The notes: a model not told the origin generated them from the letters alone. Counted from the stretch's first letter, positions 30,110 through 41,931 are shown. The stretch: 64,000 nucleotides of DNA from Entamoeba invadens IP1 (GCF_000330505.1 NW_004440163.1:1274-65273), one strand, 5' to 3'. Numbers and translations: made by a program.

Positions 30110-32281
30110 CAGTTGGGTAAACAAACTTTAGCCGGGTAATTGTACCTTAGCCCAAACAAAACTATATATATACCATCGTTTTATTAAACAAATTAACTAT
30201 ATAAAAATACAATTAATATGTTTTTTTAGTTAATGATTTCAATATCTAAAAATAAAAGAACTACAATACTGAAATGCAAAGTGTTGAACCAGAAACATTC
30301 TTTGATGCAATAAAGAAAACTGTCAAAGAAAACCAAATTGTTAAACCGTTCACTGTTCCCCCAACAAAAACCAAAAGAAAACAAGCAATCTCCAATAATC
30401 AAATGATGAAAAATGTCAAATTTCTATATGAAAAAAAATTAATAACAAAAGAAACAAAAGAAAAAGCCGTGAAGTTGGTGAATGATTTACTAGTGGATTC
30501 AAACTTGTATCAGTATAAATCAATGATTGAACAAATTAAATATATAAAAAGACAAACGAATCAACCCAATGTTATAATTGGATCTCTTTTTGGAATCCAA
30601 AAAGGAGCAGTTTCAATCCATTTAAAACAAGAGACTACAGAACCGAAACATTTTACAAAAATATCAGAAGAAATGGACACCGCAATATCTGCACTTTTTA
30701 ACTATTGCGAATCAAGACATCTAAGCGTTACTCCAACTTTGATTGATTCTGTCTGCCAGTCCGTTGATTGTATGTTTGAAATGACAAGAAAAGGAATCAT
30801 ATCACACATTAAAAAATACCATGGGTACAATACTAAAATTGCAAAACCCGAAGAAATGGAAAGGGTATTAACAAATTATAAAAATATTTTATTCAATTAC
30901 ATAGCTTTCTCTGATAAATTTAACGGTATATATTCTTCATTACTGTTTAACATTGATGAGATTGATTCAATGAATGGTCCGACAAACATAATGTAACAGT
31001 CTTTACTAAAGGAGTTTCCAATGTTAAAGTCGGAATACCCAGAGCTTCGAAGAGAAGTACAATTATAGCTTGCATATCCGCAGATAGTTTGTTTTGTGTT
31101 CCAGCAGCAGTTGTACCAAACGTTTTTGTTGATCAGTTGGTTTATGCAAAATACCCATATTTGGATATTTATTCTTCAAAGACTAGATTTGTCAATCGAC
31201 TCATTTTTAAGAATTGGATGTATAATACAATTTTGCCATATATTGTGAACCGAAGAGCATCTTTGGGATATCAATTTTATGAAATTGTCGTAATTTTAAT
31301 GGACAATTTCACTGCCCATATTGATGACAACTTACGTCAAATTTTTCTTGATAATTATATATTGTTTCATTTTTTCGAACCACATTCGAGCCATATTTGT
31401 CAACCTCTCGACCTTTGTTTATTTGGAGTCGTCAAAAATGTTGTAGTAGTTCAACACCGATATTTAAAAACACGACAAATATAATAGAAACCACAAGATG
31501 TGAACAACCAACCAGTGCTTTTGTCTCTTCTAGCCAAATTCGAGAAGTCGAAGGAAGTGGTTTTGGCATTTTTGATTCATTGATTGATGAATGGGTCAAA
31601 CAATTAGATGATCCACTTGCTAAAAAAGCAACAACACAACAAAGAGCAGAAAGGGGGAGTGTCATTACCGGACATCTCATGAAAGTGATGAGAGTTATCG
31701 AAGAAAAAGCAACCAGAAAGAACGTTGAATCTTCTTTTGCGCGAGCTGGTTTCGTTGTTGTTACTGAAGGGTTAAACAATCGAGTATATGTAGACATAAG
31801 GTCTGCGAGAATTTTCATGAACACAACAACAGTCAAGCCAACACCCGAAGAATTGGAGAAGTTAACGCCTCCAAAATCAACAACCACACTTGTTAGAGTA
31901 CGGGAAGTGACCGAAGAAAGTCTAAAGATGTTAGAAGAAACATTAAATACAAATTTACATTAAAATTCAGTATTGGGCATTTCAAACAAACTTTGTGTTG
32001 TGCTTAAATGATACCTTCATGTTATAATTCGACTTTTTCTGTGTTTTTTAGTTAATAGTTCAACAAATAAACTTGAGTTTTAAAAATAAATGGGTGGTTT
32101 TCCCGTTTTATTACTTGCGGCATATTTTGGGGCTAAGGTTTATTTTCTGAAATAAACGTTTTTTCGATTTTTTGAATTAAAAACCCATGTTTTTAAAGAA
32201 AATGACAAGTACTTACCCAGTAAAATTAAAAATAGATGGGCTAAAGTACATTTCCTGGGCTAAGGTTAATTTACCCAACTG
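30110..32281. mobile_element. pogo/mariner-type DNA transposon with TA target duplication, inactivated
   Basis: The ends are inverted repeats of about 45-50 bp. Both begin CAGTTGGGTAAA and continue with two TTAGCC-containing units (left 30110 onward; right, reverse complement, from 32281). TA dinucleotides flank both ends (30108-30109 and 32282-32283), the target duplication of the Tc1/mariner superfamily. The element is 2172 bp, a full-length size for this group, and contains one transposase coding region broken by two frameshifts. Confidence 0.9.
30274..31963 (+). pseudogene. pogo-like (DDE_1) transposase, broken by two frameshifts
   Basis: Three consecutive frames together encode about 530 residues. 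The first frame (30274-30996) has the N-terminal helix-turn-helix/CENP-B-like DNA-binding region and the first catalytic Asp (FNIDEIDS). The frame changes near 30970; the second frame runs from there to 31484 and holds the second Asp (ILMDNFTAH) and the third (PHSSHICQPLDLCLFGVVK). A second shift near 31470-31490 leads to the C-terminal frame ending at 31963. The DDD set and the HxxQPLD motif are those of the pogo/Tigger branch of mariner elements. As sequenced it cannot make one protein. Confidence 0.85.
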
Positions 32282-32656
32282 TATTTAAGAAATTGACCCA
32301 GCTCTTCTTTCTCATTCGTATTTTTTGGAATTCAATTGAGACCAAAAGCTTCAGTTTTGTTATTGAAAGTTTAATTACCAAAATCATGCAGACTAATTCA
32401 ATAAATTAATAAAATAGTAAACAATAAAATTCCTATTGTTATACAAAGTAAAAAGAAAAGTATTTCTAATCATTAAGTTGTGAACACGTCACACTTGATA
32501 GTCATTAAAAATAGGTATAACTTTGTTCCAAAAAAGCCCCAGTTATTCGGGTTGAAATTTGCATTTCTTACTGATAAACAAAAAACAGTGAATCACACAG
32601 AACCTCTCCAATACACTACTGCTCATTGTCAACACAACATACACAACCATCGAAAC
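32282..32656. other. intergenic spacer right of the pogo-like element
   Basis: About 370 bases between the transposon end and the next gene. No conserved coding signal; it includes a short frame at 32480-32692 that overlaps the 3' end of the next gene antisense and looks spurious. Confidence 0.4.
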
Positions 32657-33502
32657 TCACTGCGTAGCACTCCCCTCCAGCGCTTCATGTGATAACACCT
32701 CGGGCATTAACCAATATTTTTTAAGTCCAAAATCATACCCAAGTGTTACAACTTGTGTTTGTAAACCAGCCGTTTCTTGAAATATCGGCGCTTTGAATTC
32801 TTCTGTTGCAAACGGTGGTACTTCGTATCTTTTCCAGACGTTTTCAATTGCCTTCTCGTGAGGGTGTAAGATCAACACCTCCTTCTCTTTCCCGTCTATT
32901 TTGAGTATTTGCCGATTTTCGTCGAGAAGCTCGCTAATTGTTGTGTGAAGATCTTTTGCAATGTCAAGAACTTCCCCGGCTGGTATTGCCTTTCCGCACA
33001 TCATAACTGCTCCAAAGACCTTTCGTTTCAACGTCATCAGTGCGCGCTTTGTTTTCACTTTCGAAAACACAACTTTGTTTCCACAGACCTCTTGCGCCTT
33101 TGTCATCATTAAATTGAACATTGCCGACCGCTCACTTTTTGAGTGATGTCGTTGTTGTTTCTCAGGATTGTTCTTCCCGTCCTTTTCATGAAACATTGCC
33201 GCAGGTTTCATACCTTTCTTATTTTCCTCCATTTCAAACATTTCTGTTAACTCCATGACCTCTTTCGATGTCACATTAGTCGGCCCACTAATCTCAGCAA
33301 CGTCAAAGTATTGCATGGATTTCATCGCAGTTCGTTTTCTTTTATGTATTGTCACACAACACCCACACCAATTCATTAAAGCAATCATAAACGCAACATG
33401 CAAAGCAGTTTTTGTGTTTTCTTTTTGTTTAAGTAAGCGATTTGGTGTTGTAGTCGGTTTACTTTGAATTTCCTTTGCTTCACTCGCTTGAGTTTTATTC
33501 AT
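32657..33502 (-). CDS. hypothetical protein
   Basis: 281 residues, ATG at 33502. The N-terminal 130 residues are lysine-rich and partly disordered, with a short hydrophobic patch (about 34-48, HVAFMIALMNWCGCC) that is too short and too mixed for a confident membrane helix. The C-terminal half is more regular and may be folded. I recognise no domain. The codon usage and clear start and stop suggest a real gene. Confidence 0.6.
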   Translation of the reverse strand: MNKTQASEAKEIQSKPTTTPNRLLKQKENTKTALHVAFMIALMNWCGCCVTIHKRKRTAMKSMQYFDVAEISGPTNVTSKEVMELTEMFEMEENKKGMKPAAMFHEKDGKNNPEKQQRHHSKSERSAMFNLMMTKAQEVCGNKVVFSKVKTKRALMTLKRKVFGAVMMCGKAIPAGEVLDIAKDLHTTISELLDENRQILKIDGKEKEVLILHPHEKAIENVWKRYEVPPFATEEFKAPIFQETAGLQTQVVTLGYDFGLKKYWLMPEVLSHEALEGSATQ

Positions 33503-34076
33503 TTGTTTTAAATTAATTTAAAGTTCATTCGAATTTTCATAGATTTGAATTATGTTTTAAAATATCTCTCTCTTATACTACAATCAAATAGTTAAATTAC
33601 CATAAAACAAATGCAAAGTTGTATTTGTGTGGAGAGTTTTTTCTTTTCAAAACTCATTTATTTTTCTGAATTTTGTTTGTATATATTTTTATACCATTTT
33701 CGATAATTCTTTTTTTTCAACTCGTTTTTATATTTATTAAACTTCATACCTTTTCATATTTGATTTAAAATTTTTTTCAAATTTCTTTAACACTTCAAAT
33801 AATCTTGAACAAAATTCAAGTGGTCCAAAAATCGGGAAATCTCAAGTTTATTAAATAATCTTCCAGTTTTTTAAAGTTTATTTTATGTGAAAATAGTACA
33901 CAGACAAAAAAGGGAAAATCATCAAAAAATGGATTAATAGCCCTGTAAAAACAGTTCAAATAAAAAACAAGGGCGTTTATTTAAGTTATAATTATTTTCT
34001 ATTTTTTTATTATAAAAATATAATTTAATTTTAATTCTTGTAAATCAAAAAATGAAAGAAAAGGTGGCATGTATTT
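33503..34076. other. AT-rich intergenic spacer
   Basis: About 570 bases of A/T-rich sequence with poly-A and poly-T runs. I see no gene or repeat. Confidence 0.5.
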
Positions 34077-35261
34077 TCAATTGCAAAACTGAAAAAGCTC
34101 ACTCCCCTTTTTCAATATGACAAGTTCCTCATCGTTCGGAACAACACATATTTTCATTCGGCTTTTCTCCGTCGATATAAACTCTATTTCCTTTCCTCTT
34201 GACTTCTCATTTTTCTCCGAGTCAAGTTCCACCCCAAGAAACTCCAACTTATTACAAACAGCTTTTCTCACCTCTGGCACTTCGAGCCCAACTTGGTCAG
34301 TAAATACTAACATGTCAAGCCCCCCAATTTCAACCATCAACCCTCCTATAGTCTTTGTAAGCTGATTGATATACAAGTCGAAAGCCAAGGCGCACTTTTC
34401 CGCCTTTTGTCCATTTTCTTTGATTTCTTTCAGTAAGTCTCTGATATCACATGAAGTCTCGGAAACACCAAAAAGCCCACTTCTTTTGTTTAGTAAATCG
34501 ACCGTTTTTTGAATCCCAATTTGTTCGACAATGTTAATTGGTATCGACGGATCTATGTCTCCGCAACGAGTTGACATGACCAATCCAGCAAGTGTTGAAT
34601 TGCCCATTGATGTATCATACGACTTTCCATTTAAAATAGCACAACAGCTCGATCCACCAGTCCCAAGGTGGCACGCTACAATTTTGAGTTTGTCAACGTC
34701 CATTCTCTCTTTCAGTGAAGTCAACACAAATTCGTACGACAAGCCATGAAACCCAAATTTGAGATATTGACTTTGAAATGGTTCTGGAATTGCGTAAGTT
34801 CTCTGTGTCTTATTGATTGTTGAGTGGAAGGCAGTGTCAATCGCAACGTACTGCTTTGTGTTGGGTAGTTCGGTCAGAGCAACTTCAATTACAGAGTAGC
34901 TTGCAGGGTTGTGTATTGGTGCTAATGGTATGCAACTTTTTAACTCCTTTAACACGGGACCTTCAATCACAGCAGAAGTCTTGAAATAAGACCCGCCGTG
35001 TACAAATCTGTGACCAACAATATCAATAGTAAATTTGTTCTCTTTCAAAAATTTAATGATGAGTCGAGCAGCTTCTTGATGGTTAAGAGGGCCGGTCTCT
35101 ATTGTAATTGTTTTTCCGTTGATGTGGTGCTCGATGAAAGGGAGTTCAGCACCAGTAACATTCACTCTGTTGGCTTTCCCTTTAATAATTTCTTTTGTAT
35201 TTTCAAACAATTTATACGTGAGAGAGGAACTTCCGACATTAAATACTAAGATATGTGGCAT
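34077..35261 (-). CDS. ack: acetate kinase (probably the diphosphate-linked Entamoeba type)
   Basis: 394 residues, the normal length for acetate kinases. Family signatures are present: NVGSSSLTYKL (first phosphate motif, with Gly where typical enzymes have Ser/Asn), GHRFVHGGSYF, APIHNPAS, DTAFHSTI, YGI-like RTYAIPEPF, and HLGTGGSS (the HLGNG motif with N changed to T). It also has MSTRCGDIDPSI. In E. histolytica the enzyme works with pyrophosphate and in the direction of acetate and PPi formation rather than with ATP; the altered adenosine-pocket residues here (GTG and VGS) fit that type, but the substrate preference is inferred. It contributes to acetate/PPi metabolism in an anaerobic glycolytic cell. 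A single exon. Confidence 0.9.
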   Translation of the reverse strand: MPHILVFNVGSSSLTYKLFENTKEIIKGKANRVNVTGAELPFIEHHINGKTITIETGPLNHQEAARLIIKFLKENKFTIDIVGHRFVHGGSYFKTSAVIEGPVLKELKSCIPLAPIHNPASYSVIEVALTELPNTKQYVAIDTAFHSTINKTQRTYAIPEPFQSQYLKFGFHGLSYEFVLTSLKERMDVDKLKIVACHLGTGGSSCCAILNGKSYDTSMGNSTLAGLVMSTRCGDIDPSIPINIVEQIGIQKTVDLLNKRSGLFGVSETSCDIRDLLKEIKENGQKAEKCALAFDLYINQLTKTIGGLMVEIGGLDMLVFTDQVGLEVPEVRKAVCNKLEFLGVELDSEKNEKSRGKEIEFISTEKSRMKICVVPNDEELVILKKGSELFQFCN

Positions 35262-35444
35262 TTACTAATTTTTATTTTAAAGTTTGTTTAAACTAGTTAA
35301 CGTAGGAATGACTGTACAGTAACTAGTCTCCACATCACTTCCTATTTTGGTAAACAGTCTTCAAAGAAGATACATATTAATACCATTAATTGTACAGATA
35401 ATAAGGAAAACTAAATGGACCTACATTATAATACTTATAATCAA

Positions 35445-36427
35445 TCATTTGTCGACTTTGAGTATGACAAAAGAGCACTTAAGATCACTGGAGACTCTCA
35501 TCATGGCACCCGAGTTGTCCATGGAATTACAGTAAACCGGCGAGCTAAAGAGCGTCACCAACTTCTTATTAAATTTGAATTGATATCCATCGACTGCTTC
35601 GTGCCCACGACATATCAACTCCAAGTTATTTTTCCTCATAAAGTCTTCACATACATCTTCGCCAAAAAAGACTGACATCCCTCTCACAGTGTTTGGTTTC
35701 CACCCGGACATCGCTCCAGGATCTGCCCATAACAAGTCGCACACCGTCCCTCCGCACGGTATTTGTAATGGTCGAATGATCTTCTCAACGTCAGGCAGTC
35801 GTAAGTCGGGGGAGATCCCACCATGCACACAAAATATGCGTTTCTCAATGATTGCAAGTATCGGTAGATATGCAAACGTTTCATTGAACAATTTCCAAAT
35901 ACTCTCGTCGTATACTCTCACACCTATTTATTAATTTGTTTCGATTTCTTTAACATGTAATGAATGTATTAATTATTATTAAATAATTATTAAATAATTA
36001 TTAAATAATAAAATAATAACAAACATTCATCATAGAATCCAAACACTCGGTTGATCTCCACCGATTCGTGGTTCCCTCGTATTAAAAAGTATTGTTTTGG
36101 ATATCTTAGCTTTAGAGCATAGACCAAACAAAGGACTTCCAAGCTGTGAAAACCTCTGTCAACAAAATCGCCAAGAAACAAAAAGCTCTCCGTTTTGTAA
36201 TTTGTTGCCTTTAAAAACCTGACCAAATCAGTGTACTGCCCATGGAGGTCACCAATCACGTTTATTGGGGCCTTAAGTTCCATTAGTGTTTTGTCCTCCA
36301 TTATCACCTCTTTAAACTGAGCACAGAGCTGCTCCACTTCATTCTTTGGCACGATACATTGTGGGGGGAAAGTGTCCATGACTTGCATGAGTTTGTCTAT
36401 AATGTCATCAAGGTGGGACGGGTCCAT
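35445..36427 (-). CDS. PP1/PP2A-type serine/threonine protein phosphatase catalytic subunit, 2 exons
   Basis: Exon 1 is 36427-36025 and exon 2 is 35923-35445. The intron 35924-36024 is 101 nt (GTTTGTT...TAG), is very AT-rich and contains repeats of TTATTTAATAA. The spliced protein is 293 residues, the family's core length. The PPP-family motifs are all visible: GDLHGQ, GDFVDRG, RGNHES, VHGGISPDL, LLWADP and WKPNTVRG. The usual RAHQ is replaced by RGHEAVDGYQF, and the usual SAPNYC reads SSPVYC. The joint falls within a Cys codon (YDEC-VRVYDE), matching the conserved Y.EC..+Y. segment. Function: cytosolic/nuclear dephosphorylation; regulatory subunits unknown. Confidence 0.9.
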
Positions 36428-36758
36428 TCACTATTATTTCGAGTTGTTCACTCCTTTTTCTTTTTTATTTTTTTAATTATTTTATTAACTTTGAATTAAA
36501 AAAAACAAATTTGTTTATAACATTGAGTCTCTTGTTTTTTTTACTCAATTTTTAGGGTAACTATATTTCTTGTAAGCAATTAAGTAAATCAAAAATTTTT
36601 TAAAAAGTTATAAAAATTTAATTTTTATTGTTAGTTTCTTTTATTATTAAAAAAATGCATTTTTTTAGAAAATGAACTAGTTAAAATGGTTAAAAAAAAA
36701 CAAATTAAAACATTTTGGAAATTATTTTAATTTTTTTATTATTTTAATCATTTTACCC
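36428..36758. other. AT-rich intergenic spacer
   Basis: A/T-rich sequence left of the miniature element. It ends with the 10-bp sequence CATTTTACCC (36749-36758), which is repeated at the right end of the element. Confidence 0.5.
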
Positions 36759-37202
36759 CGGACCTACATTGACCACCACCACCACCTCTTAAAATAGATT
36801 TATTTTTTCTATTTCGAATCATATTCAAATTAAAATTATAGTAAATAGGAAACTGGGATAATATTAGGTCTGGTTCCCGAATTCAAAAAATGCCGAAAAA
36901 TCACCTCGAGTCAGTGGAAACCGAGAAAGACGGAGCATTGAAAAGAAGGCTCATCAAGACACACTCAAACAGTCTGTTTGTGCACCGTTTCACCCACTTT
37001 CCAAGTCCTCCCTTGGCGCGGATCCCCCCTGACCCCCCCGCAAGCGGGGGGGAACCACATCCGCGTCCACACAGTACGGACAAGGAAAGTGGGTGACATG
37101 GGGACGCACAAACAGTAGCTGAAAAGTGGATTCCCTTCAAAAAACACTCGCGGCAAATATTTTTTTTTGGTAAAGGTGGTGGTGGTGGTCAATGTAGGTC
37201 CC
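36759..37202. mobile_element. 444-bp miniature TIR element with 10-bp target duplication (Mutator-type)
   Basis: The inverted terminal repeats are GGACCTACATTG followed by ACCACCACCACCACCT (left 36760-36787, right 37174-37201 in reverse complement), 28 bp and perfectly matched. The flanking 10-bp direct repeat is CATTTTACCC at 36749-36758 and 37203-37212; 9-11 bp duplications are typical of Mutator-like elements. The interior is much less AT-rich than the surroundings. It holds a second nested inverted repeat (about 36970-37004 against 37083-37117, with CAGTCTGTTTGTGC and GGAAAGTGGGTGA parts). At its centre is a perfect C7G-CAAG-CG7 hairpin at 37033-37052. No ORF of substance. It is a non-autonomous foldback/MITE-like element. 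Confidence 0.85.
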
Positions 37203-37499
37203 CATTTTACCCTACAAAAATTTTTTAATTACTAATATTATATCTATATATTATAAATTAATTATAAACAAATAACATTAATTAACAATAACAAAACTAT
37301 ACTGAACTCTTTTGATTAAAAAAAAATAATAATTTTAGAGAATGTTTATTTAGTTATTATAAGATTAAATTTTATTCAAATAGTAATTATTTTATACTTG
37401 TATTATTATTACAATTAATAAACAATTGTTTTATAAATAGAAACAACAAAATTGTTAGATTTTTTAATATAAAAAAAGAAAAAAGAACAACAAAGAAAA

Positions 37500-40400
37500 T
37501 CAATTTTGTTCTTGAGTTTCTTTTCTCCGAGGCAAAGGTGGCTTCTCTTTAGTTGCGGGGGCACCAAACATTTTTCTTGTTTCTTCAAAGTTGGATGCTG
37601 TTCTTTGGTTTGTTCTGATATATGGACCTCCTGCTGGTTGTGATTTTGGTGTTTGTGACATGCTCACATGTGTTGACGAAAAAGACAACGTTCTCTCGGC
37701 GACTTTTAAAGGTGATACTGTCTGACTTGATTTTCTTTCGACTTTTTGTGAGCCACTAGGTGGCATTGGTGCTTTAAAGTTTGGTCTTTTTGGGAGGGTG
37801 GGAGGTTTTGGTTTACTGAATGCTGGTGTTGTTGGTGGTGCGTCGACTTTAACATCGCATTTACATGAGTTGTCAGACGACTCCTCTTGGAGTTGGAAAT
37901 TTGGAGTGACTGGGCTTTGTATGGAAACAGAGCCAGACGACTCCTCTACAATGTCCTTTTTAGTCGTTAAGCAGATTCGGGGGGAGACTTGGCTCGGTTG
38001 CACCTCCTCTTGTTTTTCTTCACAAGACTTTCCTTCCTCCACTGTTGTAAATTGTTTAATTGGAGAGCTTCGAAGGCGAGGCGACAATGAGACACTCCGG
38101 AATTTTGAGGAATCAGTTTCGAAGTTCGTTATGCTTTTGTCTGTATATGGCAAGTTCGGTGATTTGGCTTTTTCTTGCAGTGTAGCAATATTCGGTGCTT
38201 CTTCGTTTTGGAGTGTCCCTGTGCGGTTTTTGCCGATTTTGAGTTTTCTTTCCTTTGAATGTCTCAACGTCATGGTGTCAATTTTTTTGAATGGTTTTCT
38301 TGTTGGGTTCTTCTCGAGTGTAAAATGTGAATTTTTGTGGAGGAGCAATTTTGCTTGTGGTGTGTTGTTTGAAAAACTTTCTTTAATATCATCGATGTGT
38401 TTGTTTCTGACTTCCTCGTCCATAATAGGGTTCAATGTGTAGTTGTGTATCATTTCTGTAAAAGTGGTTTGTGGTATTTCCAGAGCTGGAAGTGATGGGT
38501 AGAGCAAGACCAAAATGTTGAATATTGATTCGGCGACATCATCCTCCACCAATTCGACAAAAAGCAATTTTGCAAACGTCTTGAGTGCTGGAAGTTTCGA
38601 TGGATTTGGTAAAAGCCAAACAACAAACAACTCCATGATTGTGTTGAGTAGACCTCTCATCGATGGAGCACTTGTTTTGTACAAATTGATCACTGTGCTT
38701 TTTTGTTCTTCTGGATTCATCTTATTAAAATCAGCTAACTTATCAATGTCATCGATAGGTAACAGTGGGATGTTAAGAGAATACAAATACAAGAAAAAGA
38801 TAGTGGATAGTGTCTGGTATGGGAGTGAAGACAAAACAACTTCTCCGCCACTCTCGACCTTTTCTATAACACAAAGAGCGTCCTCCGTGGCTTCGTGTTC
38901 AAAGAACTTTTCATCGAAGAAATTGTCTTTAAAGTAAAGCGCTGTCACAAGCTCCTCGACAAATTTTGGGATGTGATATGCACTACTTTGAACAACAAAC
39001 TCGGGGTTTATTCCAAAGATTTGGTATTTATTGAATTTTGGGTGTGACATGTGCAAGTGGAAAATGAACTCTTGGATGTGTTCGATGTTATAGTCGTCAC
39101 CAATGAATTTAATTTCAATTTTTGGATTTCTTTTTGCAAATGAAGTGGTGCTCTCAATAATTTCATACGGATAGTCGTATTGCACTTTCATCACAAAGTT
39201 GGGAATATTGACTATCAACGAGACTTGAACAAAATCAAGTGGGAAACAATATTGGAATATTCTGTTCTTGTAAATGAGCATAAATTGGTCAACAGTTAAA
39301 AGTGAATAGACGTCTTTTTGTTCGCTTTCTGCTTGCTCCAAGAGTGTCACGTCGATCTTTTTGAAATTCCAGAATGACTTAAATCTGAGTTCGTCGACAT
39401 CCAAATTGGAGAAGTAAAGCGGAAGCGAGTCAATGTTGACCAAAAAGAGGATTTCCTCTTTGTTCCAATTATATTCGTTGAGTGAATATTGTACACACAA
39501 AAATCCATTAACGAGGTAATCACTTGAGATTCTCATTGGGACAAACGTGAATGGTTTCAGTAAGTATGTGTGGATGATTGGGAATTGTTGGTAAAGTGGC
39601 TTGTGCATGTCAAGTGGTATTTGGCAATTCACGTAGACTCCTGAAAGCTCAAAGACGCAGTTAATGTACTTCACGTTTGACAGTACTGTTGCAAAAGAGA
39701 TGGTTTTGAATGTGTGTTCATAAAAGATATCATCCGTTATTTTTCCTGCATCGTAGACTTCGTTTGGTTGGTTCTCCAAAAAGAAGAAAAAGATTTTCTT
39801 CTTCTCAAAATCGATTTCCTTCCCGATGACATCGTTGAATATTTTACCAATCGCGACTTTGTTCTTCATTGGAAGAAACCTTCGTATAGTACATTCATTA
39901 GGGAGTACAACCGATAAAAGTACTTTTCCCTCTCCGCCTTCTGGGGTTAAAATTTCAGTGGTGATGCAGTCAGTCACTTCGAGTTGCTTCGACAAGTTGT
40001 ACTGAATTGAGTCGTTGTTTGCTTTCTTCTCTGTGTGTGGTCCTTTCTGGATATTTTCCACTATGAATTTTTGGTACTCTTCTGATACTAAGATTGTGCT
40101 TTTGTATGACACTTGTTTCATTCTGTGGACATCAATAACTATCCCACTCAATTTTCTGCATTTCGCAAAATTGACGGTGGAGTCTGATGTTATTGTTTTA
40201 TTGCCATCCGTTGTAAAAAGCAAATCACTGAGTATCAGTCCCAAGTAAGGGACAACGGCTCCAGTTGCAGACTCTACTGTTGTTCGGAGATTTTTCCAGT
40301 TGTTTTCCATCGACGTTGCCTTCTTTGCAATTTCATAAAACATTACAACATCTTTATTAATGCTTTTGTATGTTCGTTTCAAACGATGAAGTGCGGAAGT

Positions 40401-41611
40401 CTCAAACAATGAAACTATACAAACAACGGTGTCAAAGTTGTTTAACAAAAAGCAGTGCTTGTTATTAATACATACAATTCACTAAGTCATAATTTCCTCA
40501 AATACTATAAACAAACGTAAGCGATCATGTACAACTTCGACACAATTTGTGCTCTTCTTGGGAGTGATGATTCATTCAAAATCATATCTGCAAAATACGC
40601 CTGAAATGCGTTATAAAAATTCGTCATTTCGGTGATGTTAAAACACTCTGTTTTTGTCGAGTTTGATGTCGACTTAAGAAACTCAATCAACTTGATTTTT
40701 CTAAAGAGTTCTGATGTGAACACTGTGATTTGTTTTGCAAATTCTTTTGGTGGAAAATCCATAACATCGACATTTCTTTTCAATTTAAAAACCGAATGTA
40801 ATGATTGTATAACTGGTGGGATAGTGTCTTTCATTATTTGAATGAGTGCAACGGCATTACCATTGAGTGCTCTATCGACAACATCTGTGATTAGGAGTGC
40901 TTGTTTTTTCATACCGTATTTTCTAAGTAATGATGCAAATGAAATTGTTTGTTCGACAATTGGCATGCTTTGGTTAATGTTCATTTGCCATGTATACTCA
41001 ACCCAGTATTTCACACCATTAATAATCCGTGCTTTGATTTGTTGGGAAAGAATCCCATCGTTACAACAACACTTCTCAAACCGGTCTTTAAACTTTTCAA
41101 GCATCTCGTTTGATGTGATAAATGATGAGTGCGTCCACACAAAAGCGCGCATGATATCACTGTCTTCCATACATGCACAATTGATCAAGGAATCAACACA
41201 CCCACTCATCACCGCATTATTTTCTCTAACAACATTTGCTTTGAAATATGTCGCAAAAACTTCATCGACGATGTTGTTACAGAAAAATGGTGAACTCTCC
41301 GTCTTCTTGATTTTGATCAATTTACTTTTTTCTTCTTCTGTTGAGTTTAAGTCGTCCAGCTCGAGCGATTTTCCGTCATCGTCCGGTCTTAAATAAATGA
41401 CCGGAACTTCCTTCAGCTTGATATTAGTTAACGTTCGTGTCAATTCAATTTGAAGACGTTGTGTTGTCAGAAAACTTTTAGGAGACTGGAGGAAATGGGT
41501 AAGTGGAGATTCTTTAACAACTGATTTGGAGTCAGATGAGTGCTTTGTATATCCCCCAAATACTCGTGTTATAATGGATTGTTGTTTATGTGTTTGGTGA
41601 ATGTGTTCCAT
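37500..41611 (-). CDS. RasGEF (CDC25) protein with a RhoGAP-like domain and proline-rich tail, 2 exons
   Basis: Exon 1 is 41611-40517 and exon 2 is 40457-37500; the intron 40458-40516 (59 nt, GTTTGTT...CAAG) splits the catalytic domain. The spliced protein is 1350 residues. REM-like region about 110-250, and CDC25 domain about 275-455. The splice joint gives AYHCFLLNNFDTVVCIVS, matching the conserved ...C..LNNF.t...i segment, followed by RLKRTY and PYLGLILSDL. The middle, roughly 840-1060, has features of a RhoGAP domain (LSTIFFLYLYSLNIPLLPI, then LLNTIMELFVVWLLP and FAKLLFVELV) but lacks a clear arginine finger. The last 200 residues are disordered and proline-rich with PxxP motifs (KPKPPTLPKRP, EKPPLPRRK), probable SH3 ligands. 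Predicted role: linking Ras activation with Rho-family control of actin. Confidence 0.8.
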
Positions 41612-41931
41612 CTTGGAATTTGGAGTAAGGATTTACAGTCCGAAAGATGATTTGATGACTTCCTTTTCGTCTTCTTTTAAAATCTTGTTGTTAAATTATT
41701 AATAATGGAAAAGACGACAAAACTATACCATCCATTAATAATACAATTTTACTATATATATAGTATATCATGAATCCTTAAAATTATGATAAAGTATTAA
41801 TAATAGTTTTTATTTACTACCAATGACTAAACGACTGGTTTACTCTTTTTATATATTTTTTGACTCTTTCATACTTTTTTTGGTGTTATTCAAGAAATGG
41901 GTGAAAGAACTTAAAAAACAAATATTTTGTG
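41612..41931. other. divergent intergenic region
   Basis: About 320 bases between the divergently transcribed RasGEF and Rab genes. A/T-rich, with a TACTATATATATAGTA palindrome near 41750-41768. It presumably carries both promoters. Confidence 0.5.

Noticed and set aside
32480..32692. 70-codon plus-strand frame right of the transposon
   Set aside because: No domain, overlaps the 3' end of the minus-strand hypothetical gene, and composition is not convincing.
36890..37192. Short frames on both strands in the miniature element
   Set aside because: They run through palindromic GC-rich structure and lack any domain; explained by inverted repeats with few stops.
37798..38442. 214-codon plus-strand frame over the RasGEF tail
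   Set aside because: A shadow of the serine/proline-rich minus-strand tail without domain or start context.
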